From assembly GCF_051020975.1 (NCBI RefSeq), contig NW_027478166.1, positions 6,511,501 through 6,575,500 of the forward strand: a DNA stretch of 64,000 bases, given 5' to 3'. Source of the stretch: Osmia lignaria lignaria (Eukaryota; Arthropoda; Insecta; Hymenoptera; Megachilidae). Position 1 is the first letter of the stretch, and each line of letters begins with the position of its first letter. Position numbers and translations under genes: made by a program. Below are positions 1 to 12,859 of the stretch, one piece after another. A model generated the notes under the pieces. It ran no database searches, was not told where the DNA came from, and saw only the letters and a list, made by a program, of their open reading frames with translations.

Positions 1-301
1 AGATATATCAAGATATTTAAAAGTTCCGAAGCCGCACCAACATAATAGAGATACAGAAACACCGTGGCCCCTTTCTTTGAGTTCACTCTGCACTAGTGCG
101 AGCCGCAAATGCCACTTCCAGCTTAGCTGTGCAGAAGAAGAACAACAAGAAGAAGAAATATCTCGAAATATGTCCGTCAGGCCCCTTCCCTTGAGATAAA
201 TCTGCAAATATCTCGGAAACGAAGCGAGCTATGGCAAAATGTTAAGAGACCTTTTTTGTAGAGAATTAAGTTTCCTACTTTCTATGTTCTATGATATTTT
301 T
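1..301 (+). repeat. Partial monomer at the left window edge
   Basis: The window opens 21 bases into a monomer, just inside the CGAGATATAT motif, and the copy runs to the TGATCA at 302. The rest is a normal monomer. The array therefore continues to the left of the window. Confidence 0.97.
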
Positions 302-454
302 TGATCAGATGCGTAGTTCTCGAGATATATCAAGATATTTAAAAGTTCCGAAGCCGCACCAACATAATAGAGATACAGAAACACCGTGGCCCCTTTCTTT
401 GAGATAACTCTGCACTAGTGGGAGCCGCAAATGCCACTTCCAGCTTAGCTGTGC

Positions 455-480
455 AGAAGAAGAACAACAAGAAGAAGAAA
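455..480. repeat. GAA/CAA triplet tract in every monomer
   Basis: About 26 bases made of AGA AGA AGA ACA ACA AGA AGA AGA AA, so one strand is nearly all purine except for the two C. Variants change single triplets: AGAGGAAG in K, Q, F and T; AAGGACAAC in P and x; AACACCAAG in H; AAGAAGAACAAG at 18172, 18490 and 57778. Its length never changes, unlike an unstable microsatellite. Confidence 0.85.
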
Positions 481-537
481 TATCTCGAAATATGTCCGTC
501 AGGCCCCTTCCCTTGAGATAAATCTGCAAATATCTCG
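478..537. repeat. Direct repeat of AAATATCTCG within the monomer, inverted in class B heads
   Basis: AAATATCTCG is at 478-487 and again at 528-537. In B-class monomers the reverse complement CGAGATATTT is present exactly (for example 1619-1628), and in A-class monomers it is one base off (CAAGATATTT, 331-340). Each monomer thus holds a potential stem of about 10 bp with two alternative partners. The coordinates are an example; the arrangement recurs in almost every monomer. Confidence 0.8.
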
Positions 538-945
538 GAAACGAAGCGAGCTATGGCAAAATGTTAAGAGACCATTTTTGTAGAGAATTAAGTTTCCTAC
601 TTTTTATGTTCTATGATATTTTTTGATCAGATGCGTAGTTCTCGAGATATATCAAGATATTTAAAAGTTCCGAAGCCGCACCAACATAATAGAGATACAG
701 AAACACCGTGGCCCCTTTCTTTCAGATAACTCTGCACTATTGCGAGCTGGAAATGCCACTTCCAGTTTAGCTGTGCAGAAGAAGAACAACAAGAAGAAGA
801 AATATCTCGAAATATGTCCGTCAGGCCCCTTCCCTTGAGATAAATCTGCAAATATCTCGGAAACGAAGCGAGCTATGGCAAAATGTTAAGAGACCTTATT
901 TGTAGAGAATTAAGTTTCCTACTTTTTATGTTCTATGATATTTTT

Positions 946-2877
946 TGATCAGATGCGTAGTTCTCGAGATATATCAAGATATTTAAAAGTTCCGAAGCCG
1001 CACCAACATAATAGAGATACAGAAACACCGTGGCCCCTTTCTTTGAGATAACTCTGCACTAGTGCGAGCCGCAAATGCCACTTCCAGCTTAGCTGTGCAG
1101 AAGAAGAACAACGAGAAGAAGAAATATCTCGAAATATGTCCGTCAGGCCCCTTCCCTTGAGATAAATCTGCAAATATCTCGGAAACGAAGCGAGCTATGG
1201 CAAAATGTTAAGAGACCTTTTTTGTAGAGAATTAAGTTTCCTACTTTTTATGTTCTATGATATTTTTTGATCAGATGCGTAGTTCTCGAGATATATCAAG
1301 ATATTTAAAAGTTCCGACGCCGCACCAACATAATAGAGATACAGAAACACCGTGGCCCCTTTCTTTCAGATAACTCTGCACTATTGCGAGCTGGAAATGC
1401 CACTTCCAGTTTAGCTGTGCAGAAGAAGAACAACAAGAAGAAGAAATATCTCGAAATATGTCCGTCAGGCCCCTTCCCTTGAGATATATCTGCAAATATC
1501 TCGGAAACGAAGCGAGCTATGGCAAAATGTTAAGAGACCTTTTTTGTAGAGAATTATGTCTCCTACAAGTTATGTTCTATGATATTTTTTGATCAGAAGC
1601 GTAGTTTTCGAGATATATCGAGATATTTAAAAGTTCCGAAGCCGCACCAACATAATAGAGATACAGAAACACCGTGGCCCCTTTCTTTCAGATAACTCTG
1701 CACTATTGCGAGCTGCAAATGCCACTTCCAGCTTAGCTGTGCAGAAGAAGAACAACAAGAAGAAGAAATATCTCGAAATATGTCCGTCAGGCCCCTTCCC
1801 TTGAGATAAATCTGCAAATATCTCGGAAACGAAGCGAGCTATGGCAAAATGTTAAGAGACCTTATTTGTAGAGAATTAAGTTTCCTACTTTTTATGTTCT
1901 ATGATATTTTTTGATCAGATGCGTAGTTCTCGAGATATATCAAGATATTTAAAAGTTCCGAAGCCGCACCAACATAATAGAGATACAGATACACCGTGGC
2001 CCCTTTCTTTGAGATAACTCTGCACTAGTGCGAGCCGCAAATGCCACTTCCAGCTTAGCTGTGCAGAAGAAGAACAACGAGAAGAAGAAATATCTCGAAA
2101 TATGTCCGTCAGGCCCCTTCCCTTGAGATAAATCTGCAAATATCTCGGAAACTAAGCGAGCTATGGCAAAATGTTAAGAGACCTTTTTTGTAGAGAATTA
2201 AGTTTCCTACTTTTTATGTTCTATGATATTTTTTGATCAGATGCGTAGTTCTCGAGATATATCAAGATATTTAAAAGTTCCGAAGCCGCACCAACATAAT
2301 AGAGATACAGAAACACCGTGGCCCCTTTCTTTCAGATAACTCTGCACTATTGCGAGCTGGAAATGCCACTTCCAGTTTAGCTGTGCAGAAGAAGAACAAC
2401 AAGAAGAAGAAATATCTCGAAATATGTCCGTCAGGCCCCTTCCCTTGAGATATATCTGCAAATATCTCGGAAACGAAGCGAGCTATGGCAAAATGTTAAG
2501 AGACCTTTTTTGTAGAGAATTATGTCTCCTACAAGTTATGTTCTATGATATTTTTTGATCAGAAGCGTAGTTTTCGAGATATATCGAGATATTTAAAAGT
2601 TCCGAAGCCGCACCAACATAATAGAGATACAGAAACACCGTGGCCCCTTTCTTTCAGATAACTCTGCACTATTGCGAGCTGCAAATGCCACTTCCAGCTT
2701 AGCTGTGCAGAAGAAGAACAACAAGAAGAAGAAATATCTCGAAATATGTCCGTCAGGCCCCTTCCCTTGAGATAAATCTGCATATATCTCGGAAACGAAG
2801 CGAGCGATGGCAAAATGTTAAGAGACCTTTTTTGTAGAGAATTAAGTTTTCTACTTTTTATGTTCTATGATATTTTT
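946..2877 (+). repeat. Tandem duplication of a 3-monomer block
   Basis: Monomers starting at 946, 1268 and 1590 reappear in the same order at 1912, 2234 and 2556, an offset of 966 bp. Shared markers include AACAACGAGAAG in the first member, CTGGAAATGCC in the second and the TTATGTCTCCTACAAG tail before the third. A few differences separate the copies, such as CCGACGCC at 1314 and GATACAGATACACC near 1984. Confidence 0.85.
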
Positions 2878-5131
2878 TGATCAGATGCGTTGTTCTCGAG
2901 ATATATCAAGATATTTAAAAGTTCCGAAGCTGCACCAACATAATAGAGATACAGAAACACCGTGGCCCCTTTCTTTGAGATAACTCTGCACTATTGCGAG
3001 CTGCAAATGCCACTTCCAGCTTAGCTGTGCAGCAGAAGAACAACAAGAAGAAGAAATATCTAGAAATATGTCCGTCAGGCCCCTTTCCTTGAGATAAATC
3101 TGCAAATATCTCGGAAACGAAGCGAGCTATGGCAAAATGTTAAGAGACTTTATTTGTAGAGAATTAAGTTTCCTACTTTTTATGTTCTATGATATTTTTT
3201 TATCAGAAGCGTAGTTCCCGAGATATATCAAGATATTTAAAAGTTCCGAAGCCGCACCAACATAATAGAGATACAGAAACACCGTGGCCCCTTTCTTTGA
3301 GATAACTCTGCGCTATTGCGAGCTGGAAACGCCACTTCCAGTTTAGCTGTGCAGAAGAAGAACAACAAGAAGAAGAAATATGTCGAAATATGTCCGTCAG
3401 GCCCCTTCCCTTGAGATATATCTGCAAATATCTCGGAAACGAAACAAGCTATGGCAAAATGTTAAGAGACGTTTTTTGTAGAGAATTATGTTTCCTACAA
3501 TTTATGTTCTATGATATTTTTTGATCAGAAGCGTAGTTTTCGAGATATATCGTGATATTTAAAAGTTCCGAAGCCGCACCAACATAATAGAGATACAGAA
3601 ACACCGTGGCCCTTTTCTTTGAGATAACTCTGCACTAGCGCGAGCCGCAAATGCCACTTCCAGCTTAGCTGTGCAGAAGAAGAACAACAAGAAGAAGAAA
3701 TATCTAGAAATATGTCCGCCAGGCCCCTTCCCTTGAGATAAATCTGCAAATATCTCGGAAACGAAGCGAGCTAAGGCAAAATGTTAAGAGACTTTATTTG
3801 TACAGAATCAAGTTTCCTACTTTTTATGTTCTATGATATTTTTTGATCAGATGCGTAGTTCTCGAGATATATCAAGATATTTAAAAGTTCCGAAGCCGCA
3901 CCCACATAATAGAGATACAGAAACACAGTGGCCCCTTTCTTTGAGATAACTCTGCACTATTGCGAGCTGGAAATGCCACTTCCAGTTTAGCTGTGCAGAA
4001 GAAGAACAACAAGAAGAAGAAATATCTCGAAATATGTCCGTCAGGCCCCTTCCCTTGAGATAAATCTGCAAATATCTCGGAAACGAAGCGAGCTATGGCA
4101 AAATGTTAAGAGACCTTTTTTGTAGAGAATTAAGTTTCCTACTTTTTATGTTCTATGATATTTTTTGATCAGATGCGTAGTTCTCGAGATATATCGAGAT
4201 ATTTAAAAGTTCCGAAGCCGCACCAACATAATAGAGATACTGAAACACCGTGGCCCCTTTCTTTGAGATAACTCTGCACTAGTGCGAGCCGCAAAAGCCA
4301 CTTCCAGCTTAGCTGTGCAGAAGAAGAACAACAAGAAGAAGAAATATCTCGAAATATGTCCGTCAGGCCCCTTCCCTCGAGATAAATCTGCAAATATCTC
4401 GGAAACGAAGCGAGCTATGGCAAAATGTTAAGAGACCTTTTTTGTAGAGAATTAAGTTTCCTACTTTTTATGTTCTATGATATTTTTTGATCATATGCGT
4501 AGTTCTCGAGATATACCAAGATATTTAAAAGTTCTGAAGCCGCACCAACATAATAGAGATACAGAAACACCGTGGACCCTTTCTTTGAGATAACTCTGCA
4601 CTATTGCGAGCTGCAAATGCCACTTCCAGCTTAGCTGTGCAGAAGAAGAACAACAAGAAGAAGAAATATCTCGAAATATGTCCGTCAGGCCCCTTCCCTT
4701 GAGATAAATCTCCAAATATCTCCGAAACGAAGCGAGCTATGGCAAAATGTTAAGAGACCTTTGTTGTAGAGAATTATGTTTCCTACAATTTATGTTCTAT
4801 GATATTATTTGATCAGAAGCGTAGTTTTCGAGATATATCGAGATATTTAAAAGTTCCGAAGCCGCACCAACATAATAGAGATCCAGAAACACCGTGGCCC
4901 CTTTCTTTGAGATAACTCTGCACTAGTGCGAGCCGCAAATGCCACTTCCAGCTTAGCTGTGCAGAAGAAGAACAACAAGAAGAAGAAATATCTCGAAATA
5001 TGTCCGTCAGGCCCCTTCCCTTGAGATATATCTGCAAATATCTCGGAAACGAAGCGAGCTATGGCAAAATCCTAAGAGACCTTTTTTGTAGAGAATTAAG
5101 TTTCCTACTTTTTATGTTCTATGATATTTTT

Positions 5132-6097
5132 TGATCAGATGCGTAGTTCTCGAGATATATCAAGATATTTAAAAGTTCCGAAGCCGCACCAACATAATAG
5201 AGATACAGAAACACCGTGGCCCCTTCCTTTCAGATAACTCTGCTCTATTGCGAGCTGGAAATGCCACTTCCAGTTTAGCTGTGCAGAAGAAGAACAACAA
5301 GAAGAAGAAATATCTCGAAATATGTCCGTCAGGCCCCTTCCCTTGAGATATATCTGCAAATATCTCGGAAACGAAGCGAGCTATGGCAAAATGTTAAGAG
5401 ACCTTTTTTGTAGAGAATTATGTCTCCTACAAGTTATGTTCTATGATATTTTTTGATCAGAAGCGTAGTTTTCGAGATATATCGAGATATTTAAAAGTTC
5501 CGAAGCCGCACCAACATAATAGAGATACAGAAACACCGTGGCCCCTTTCTTTGAGATAACTCTGCACTATTGCGAGCTGCAAATGCCACTTCCAGCTTAG
5601 CTGTGCAGAAGAAGAACAACAAGAAGAAGAAATATCTCGAAATATGTCCGTCAGGCCCCTTCCCTTGAGATAAATCTGCATATATCTCGGAAACGAAGCG
5701 AGCTATGGCAAAATGTTAAGAGACCTTTTTTGTAGAGAATTAAGTTTTCTACTTTTTATGTTCTATGATATTTTTTGATCAGATGCGTTGTTCTCGAGAT
5801 ATATCAAGATATTTAAAAGTTCCGAAGCTGCACCAACATAATAGAGATACAGAAACACCGTGGCCCCTTTCTTTGAGATAACTCTGCACTATTGCGAGCT
5901 GCAAATGCCACTTCCAGCTTAGCTGTGCAGAAGAAGAACAACAAGAAGAAGAAATATCTCGAAATATGTCCGTCAGGCCCCTTCCCTTGAGATATATCTG
6001 CAAATATCTCGGAAACGAAGCGAGCTATGGCAAAATGTTAAGAGACCTTTTTTGTAGAGAATTATGTCTCCTACAAGTTATGTTCTATGATATTTTT
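5132..6097 (+). repeat. Three-monomer block repeated at 7708 (copy 1)
   Basis: The monomers at 5132, 5454 and 5776 correspond to those at 7708, 8030 and 8352, an offset of 2576 bp or 8 monomers. The rare variant CCCCTTCCTTTCAG followed by CTGCTCTATTG occurs only in the first member of each block, which makes common descent clear. Confidence 0.85.
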
Positions 6098-7707
6098 TGA
6101 TCAGAAGCGTAGTTTTCGAGATATATCGAGATATTTAAAAGTTCCGAAGCCGCACCAACATAATAGAGATACAGAAACACCGTGGCCCCTTTCTTTGAGA
6201 TAACTCTGCACTAGTGTGGGCCGCAAATGCCACTTCCAGCTTAGCTGTGCAGAAGAAGAACAACGAGAAGAAGAAATATCTCGAAATATGTCCGTCAGGC
6301 CCCTTCCCTTGAGATAAATCTGCAAATATCTCGGAAACGAAGTGAGCTATGGCAAAATGTTAAGAGACCTTTTTTGTAGAGAATTATGTTTCCTACAATT
6401 TATGTTCTATGATATTTTTTGATCAGAAGCGTAGTTTTCGAGATATATCGAGATATTTAAAAGTTCCGAAGCCGCACCAACATAATAGAGATCCAGAAAC
6501 ACCGTGGCCCCTTTCTTTGAGATAACTCTGCACTAGTGCGAGCCGCAAATGCCACTTCCAGCTTAGCTGTGCAGAAGAAGAACAACAAGAAGAAGAAATA
6601 TCTCGAAATATGTCCGTCAGGCCCCTTCCCTTGAGATATATCTGCAAATATCTCGGAAACGAAACGAGCTATGGCAAAATGTTAAGAGACCTTTTTTGTA
6701 GAGAATTATGTGTCGTACTTTTTATGTTCTATGATATTTTTTGATCAGAAGCGTAGTTTTCGAGATATATCGAGATATTTAAAAGTTCCGAAGCCGCACC
6801 AACATAATAGAGATACAGAAACACCGTGGCCCCTTTCTTTGAGATAACTCTGCACTATTGCGAGCTGCAAATGCCACTTCCAGCTTAGCTGTGCAGAAGA
6901 AGAACAACAAGAAGAAGAAATATCTCGAAATATGTCCGTCAGGCCCCTTCCCTTGAGATAAATCTGCATATATCTCGGAAACGAAGCGAGCTATGGCAAA
7001 ATGTTAAGAGACCTTTTTTGTAGAGAATTATGTGTCGTACTTTTTATGTTCTATGATATTTTTTGATCAGATGCGTAGTTCTCGAGATATATCAAGATAT
7101 TTAAAAGTTCCGAAGCTGCACCAACATAATAGAGATACAGAAACACCGTGGCCCCTTTCTTTGAGATAACTCTGCACTATTGCGAGCTGGAAATGCCACA
7201 TCCAGTTTAGCTGTGCAGAAGAAGAACAACAAGAAGAAGAAATATCTCGAAATATGTCCGTCAGGCCCCTTCCCTTGAGATATATCTGCAAATATCTCGG
7301 AAACGAAACGAGCTATGGCAAAATGTTAAGAGACCTTTTTTGTAGAGAATTATGTTTCCTACAATTTATGTTCTATGATATTTTTTGATCAGAAGCGTAC
7401 TTCTCGAGATATATCGAGATATTTAAAAGTTCCGAAGCCGCACCAACATTATAGAGATACAGAAACACCGTGGCCCCTTTCTTTGAGATAACTCTGCACT
7501 AGTGCGAGCCGCAAATGCCACTTCCAGCTTAGCTGTGCAGAAGAAGAACAACAAGAAGAAGAAATATCTCGAAATATGTCCGTCAGGCCCCTTCCCTTGA
7601 GATAAATCTGCAAATATCTCGGAAACGAAGCGAGCTATGGCAAAATGTTAAGAGACCTTTTTTGTAGAGAATTAAGTTTCCTACTTTTTATGTTCTATGA
7701 TATTTTT

Positions 7708-8673
7708 TGATCAGATGCGTAGTTCTCGAGATATATCAAGATATTTAAAAGTTCCGAAGCCGCACCAACATAATAGAGATACAGAAACACCGTGGCCCCT
7801 TCCTTTCAGATAACTCTGCTCTATTGCGAGCTGGAAATGCCACTTCCAGTTTAGCTGTGCAGAAGAAGAACAACAAGAAGAAGAAATATCTCGAAATATG
7901 TCCGTCAGGCCCCTTCCCTTGAGATATATCTGCAAATATCTCGGAAACGAAGCGAGCTATGGCAAAATGTTAAGAGACCTTTTTTGTAGATAATTATGTC
8001 TCCTACAAGTTATGTTCTATGAAATTTTTTGATCAGAAGCGTAGTTTTCGAGATATATCGAGATATTTAAAAGTTCCGAAGCCGCACCAACATAATAGAG
8101 ATACAGAAACACCGTGGCCCCTTTCTTTGAGATAACTCTGCACTATTGCGAGCTGCAAATGCCACTTCCAGCTAAGCTGTGCAGAAGAAGAACAACAAGA
8201 AGAAGAAATATCTCGAAATATGTCCGTCAGGCCCCTTCCCTTGAGATAAATCTGCATATATCTCGGAAACGAAGCGAGCTATGGCAAAATGTTAAGAGAC
8301 CTTTTTTGTAGAGAATGAAGTTTTCTACTTTTTATGTTCTATGATATTTTTTGATCAGATGCGTTGTTCTCGAGATATATCAAGATATTTAAAAGTTCCG
8401 AAGCTGCACCAACATAATAGAGATACAGAAACACCGTGGCCCCTTTCTTTGAGATAACTCTGCACTATTGCGAGCTGCAAATGCCACTTCCAGCTTAGCT
8501 GTGCAGAAGAAGAACAACAAGAAGAAGAAATATCTCGAAATATGTCCGTCAGGCCCCTTCCCTTGAGATATATCTGCAAATATCTCGGAAACGAAGCGAG
8601 CTATGGCAAAATGTTAATAGACCTTTTTTGTAGAGAATTATGTCTCCTACAAGTTATGTTCTATGATATTTTT
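7708..8673 (+). repeat. Three-monomer block repeated from 5132 (copy 2)
   Basis: Second copy of the block at 5132-6097. It carries private changes, including GTAGATAATTATG near 7986, GAAATTTTTTGATC near 8020, CAGCTAAGCTG near 8170 and GAGAATGAAG near 8311. The two copies have therefore drifted since duplication. Confidence 0.85.
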
Positions 8674-10927
8674 TGATCAGAAGCGTAGTTTTCGAGATAT
8701 ATCGAGATATTTAAAAGTTCCGAAGACGCACCAACATAATAGAGATACAGAAACACCGTGGCCCCTTTCTTTGAGATAACTCTGCACTAGTGCGAGCCGC
8801 AAATGCCACTTCCAGCTTAGCTGTGCAGAAGAAGAACAACAAGAAGAAGAAATATCTCGAAATATGTCCGTCAGGCCCCTTCCCTTGAGATGAATCTGCA
8901 AATATCTCGGAAACGAAGCGAGCTATGGCAAAATGTTAAGAGACCTTTTTTGTAGAGAATTAAGTTTCCTACTTTCTATGTTCTATGATATTTTTTGATC
9001 AGATGCGTACTTCTCGAGATATATCAAGATATTTAAAAGTTCCGAAGTCGCACCAACATAATAGAGATACAGAAACACCGTGGCCCCTTTCTTTGAGATA
9101 ACTCTGCACTAGTGCGAGCCGCAAATGCCACTTCCAGCTTAGCTGTGCAGAAGAAGAACAACAAGAAGAAGAAATATCTCGAATTATGTCCGTCAGGCCC
9201 CTTCCCTTGAGATAAATCTGCAAATATCTCGGAAACGAAGCGAGCTATGGCAAAATGTTAAGAGACTTTATTTGTAGAGAATTAAGTTTCCTACTTTTTA
9301 TGTTCTATGATATTTTTTGATCAGATGCGTAGTTCTCGAGATATATCGAGATATTTAAAAGTTCCGAAGCCGCACCAACATAATAGAGATACAGAAACAG
9401 CGTGGCCCCTTTCTTTGAGATAACTCTGCACTAGTGCGAGCCGCAAAAGCCACCTCCAGCTTAGCTGTGCAGAAGAAGAACAACAAGAAGAAGAAATATC
9501 TCGAAATATGTCCGTCAGGCCCCTTCCCTCGAGATAAATCTGCAAATATCTCGGAAACGAAGCGAGCTATGGCAAAATGTTAAGAGACCTTTTTTGTAGA
9601 GAATTAAGTTTCCTACTTTTTATGTTCTATGGTATTTTTTGATCAGATGCGTAGTTCTCGAGATATATCAAGATATTTAAAAGTTCCGAAGCCGCACCAA
9701 CATAATAGAGATACAGCAACACCGTGGCCCCTTTCTTTCCGATAACTCTGCGCTATTGCGAGCTGGAAACGCCACTTCCAGTTTAGCTGTGCAGAAGAAG
9801 AACAACAAGAAGAAGAAATATCTCGAAATATGTCCGTCAGGCCCCTTCCCTTGAGATATATCTGCAAATATCTCGGAAACGAAACGAGCTATGGCAAAAT
9901 GTTAAGAGACCTTTTTTGTAGAGAATTATGTTTCCTACAATTTATGTTGTATGATATTTTTTGATCAGAAGCGTAGTTTTCGAGATATATCGAGATATTT
10001 AAAAGTTCCGAAGCCGCACCAACATAATAGAGATACAGAAACACCGTGGCCCCTTTCTTTCAGATAACTCTGCACTAGTGCGAGCCGCAAATGCCACTTC
10101 CAGCATAGCTGTGCAGAAGAAGAACAACAAGAAGAAGAAATATCTCGAAATATGTCCGTCAGGCCCCTTCCCTCGAGATATATCTGCAAATATCTCGGAA
10201 ACGAAGCGAGCTATGGCAAAATGTTCAGAGACCTTTTTTGTAGAGAATTAAGTTTCCTACTTTTTATGTTCTATGATATTTTTTGATCATATGCGTAGTT
10301 CTCGAGATATATCAAGATGTTTAAAAGTTCCGAAGCCGCACCAACATAATAGAGATACAGAAACACCGTGGCCCCTTTCTTTGAGATAACTCTGCACTTG
10401 TGCGAGCCGCAAATGCCACTTCCAGCTTAGCTGTGCAGAAGAAGAACAACAAGAGGAAGAAATATCTCGAAATATGTCCGTCAGGCCCCTTCCCTTGAGA
10501 TAAATCTGCATATATCTCGGAAACCAAGCGAGCTATGGCAAAATGTTAAGAGACCTTTTTTGTAGAGAATTAAGTTTCCTACTTTTTATGTTCTATGATA
10601 TTTTTTGATCAGATGCGTAGTTCTCGAGATATATCAAGATATTTAAAAGTTCCGAAGCCGCACCAACATAATAGAGATACAGAAACACCGTGGCCCCTTT
10701 CTTTGAGATAACTATGCACTATTGCGAGCTGCAAATGCCACTTCCAGCTTAGCTGTGCAGAAGAAGAACAACAAGAAGAAGAAATATCTCGAAATATGTC
10801 CGTCAGGCCCCTTCCCTTGAGATAAATCTGCCAATATCTCGGAAACGAAGCGAGCTATGGCAAAATGTCAAGAGACCTTTTTTGTAGAGAATTAAGTTTC
10901 CTACTTTTTATGTTCTATGATATTTTT

Positions 10928-11249
10928 TGATCAGATGCGTAGATCTCGAGATATATCAAGATATTTAAAAGTTCCGAAGCTGCACCAACATAATAGAGGT
11001 ACAGAAACACCGTGGCCGCTTTCTTTGAGATAACTCTGCACTATTGCGAGCTGCAAATGCCACTTCCAGCTTAGATGTGCAGAAGAAGAACAACAAGAAG
11101 AAGAAATATCTCGAAATATGTCCGTCAGGCCCCATCCCTTGAGATACATCTGCAAATATCTCGGAAACGAAGCGAGCTATGGCAAAATGTTAAGAGACCT
11201 TTCTTGTAGAGAATTAAGTTTCCTACTTTTTATGTTCTATGATATTTTT
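10928..11249 (+). repeat. First W-type monomer (BglII site)
   Basis: This copy carries AGATCT at 10941-10946, AGGTACAG, GGCCGCTTTC, TTAGATGTGCAG and CCCCATCCC, the marker set that later defines the region II higher-order units. It lies alone, 17 monomers before the next W copy at 16400, and is probably an outlying member or a precursor of that family. It has AGGTACAGAAAC, where most later copies read AGGTACAGCAAC. Confidence 0.85.
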
Positions 11250-12537
11250 TGATTAGATGCGTAGTTCTCGAGATATATCAAGATATTTAAAAGTTCCGAA
11301 GCCGCACCAACATAATAGAGATACAGAAACACCGTGGACCCTTTCTTTGAGATAACTCTGCACTATTGCGAGCTGCAAATGCCACTTCCAGCTTAGCTGT
11401 GCAGAAGAAGAACAACAAGAAGAAGAAATATCTCGAAATATGTCCGTCAGGCCCCTTCCCTTGAGATGAATCTGCAAATATCTCGGAAACGAAGCGAGCT
11501 ATGGCATAATGTTAAGAGACCTTTTTTGTAGAGAATTAAGTTTCCTACTTTTTATGTTCTATGATATTTTTTGATCAGATGCGTAGTTCTCGAGATATAT
11601 CAAGATATTTAAAAGTTCCGAAGCCGCACCAACATAATAGAGATACAGAAACACCGTGGCCCCTTTCTTTGAGATAACTCTGCACTATTGCGAGCTGGAA
11701 ATGCCACTTCCAGTTTAGCTGTGCAGAAGAAGAACAACAAGAAGAAGAAATATCTCGAAATATGTCCGTCAGGCCCCTTCCCTTGAGATATATCTGCAAA
11801 TATCTCGGAAACGAAACGAGCTATGGCAAAATGTTAAGAGACCTTTTTTGTAGAGAATTAAGTTTCCTACCTTTTATGTTCTATGATATTTTTCGATCAG
11901 ATGCGTAGTTCTCGAGATATATCAAGATATTTAAAAGTTCCGAAGCCGCACCAACATAATAGAGATACAGAAACACCGTGGCCCCTTTCTTTGAGATAAC
12001 TATGCACTATTGCGAGCTGCAAATGCCACTTCCAGCTTAGCTGTGCAGAAGAAGAACAACAAGAAGAAGAAATATCTCGAAATATGTCCGTCAGGCCCCT
12101 TCCCTTGAGATGAATCTGCAAATATCTCGGAAACGAAGCGAGCTATGGCATAATGTTAAGAGACCTTTTTTGTAGAGAATTAAGTTTCCTACTTTTTATG
12201 TTCTATGATATTTTTTGATCAGATGCGTAGTTCTCGAGATATATCAAGATATTTAAAAGTTCCGAAGCCGCACCAACATAATAGAGATACAGAAACACCG
12301 TGGCCCCTTTCTTTGAGATAACTCTGCACTATTGCGAGCTGGAAATGCCACTTCCAGTTTAGCTGTGCAGAAGAAGAACAACAAGAAGAAGAAATATCTC
12401 GAAATATGTCCGTCAGGCCCCTTCCCTTGAGATATATCTGCAAATATCTCGGAAACGAAACGAGCTATGGCAAAATGTTAAGAGACCTTTTTTGTAGAGA
12501 ATTAAGTTTCCTACCTTTTATGTTCTATGATATTTTT
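11250..12537 (+). repeat. Tandem duplication of a 2-monomer block
   Basis: The pair at 11250-11893 is repeated at 11894-12537. The first member of each pair has GAGATGAATCTGC and GGCATAATG. The second has CTGGAAATGCC, GATATATCTGC and the CCTACCTTTTATG tail. Confidence 0.85.
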
Positions 12538-12859
12538 TGATCAGATGCGTAGTTCTCGAGATATATCAAGATATTTAAAAGTTCCGAAGCCGCACCAACA
12601 TAATAGAGATACAGAAACACCGTGGCCCCTTTCTTTGAGATAACTATGCACTATTGCGAGCTGCAAATGCCACTTCCATCTTAGCTGTGCAGAAGAAGAA
12701 CAACAAGAAGAAGAAATATCTCGAAATATGTCCATCAGGCCCCTTCCCTTGAGATAAATCTGCAAATACCTCGAAAACGAAGCGAGCTATGGCAAAATGT
12801 TAAGAGACCTTTCTTATAGAGAATTAAGTTTCCTACTTTTTATGTCGTATGATATTTTT

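Larger units (their letters stand above)
302..623 (+). repeat. Representative 322-bp monomer with internal landmarks
   Basis: This first complete monomer serves as a coordinate key. TGATCA (BclI) is at 302-307 and CTCGAG (XhoI) at 319-324. A TATTTAAAA stretch lies at 336-344. A GAA/CAA triplet tract rich in purines spans 455-480. The decamer AAATATCTCG occurs twice, at 478-487 and 528-537. A T-run near 574-579 (T5 here, T6 in most copies) and a T6 run at 619-624 close the unit. The main variable blocks are 412-448 (CTAGTG..GAGCCGC versus CTATTG..GAGCTGC or GAGCTGG), 515-530 (GATAAATCTGC versus GATATATCTGC) and the end of the unit together with the start of the next. Confidence 0.95.
1..10927 (+). 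repeat. Region I: heterogeneous monomers without a stable higher-order unit
   Basis: About 34 monomers in which marker bases are reshuffled from copy to copy. Private substitutions are more frequent than further right, for example a lost TGATCA near 3199 and GATCATATGCG near 4491 and 10287. Only short repeats at 3-, 5- and 8-monomer spacing can be followed. The pattern suggests older or less recently homogenised sequence, but no array edge is visible. Confidence 0.8.

Noticed and set aside
455..480. Unstable GAA microsatellite
   Set aside because: The tract has constant length in every monomer I read and varies only by substitution, so it behaves as part of the monomer, not as an expanding microsatellite.
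302..623. CENP-B box
   Set aside because: The minus strand has CTTCGTTTCCGAGATAT, which shares TTCG with the box core NTTCGNNNNANNCGGGN but lacks the required A and CGGG. The match is too weak to call.
442..623. Internal RNA polymerase III promoter (A and B boxes)
   Set aside because: TAGCTGTGCAGA loosely fits the A box TRGCNNAGYNGG, but no acceptable B box (GGTTCGANTCC) follows at normal spacing, so a tRNA or SINE origin is not supported.
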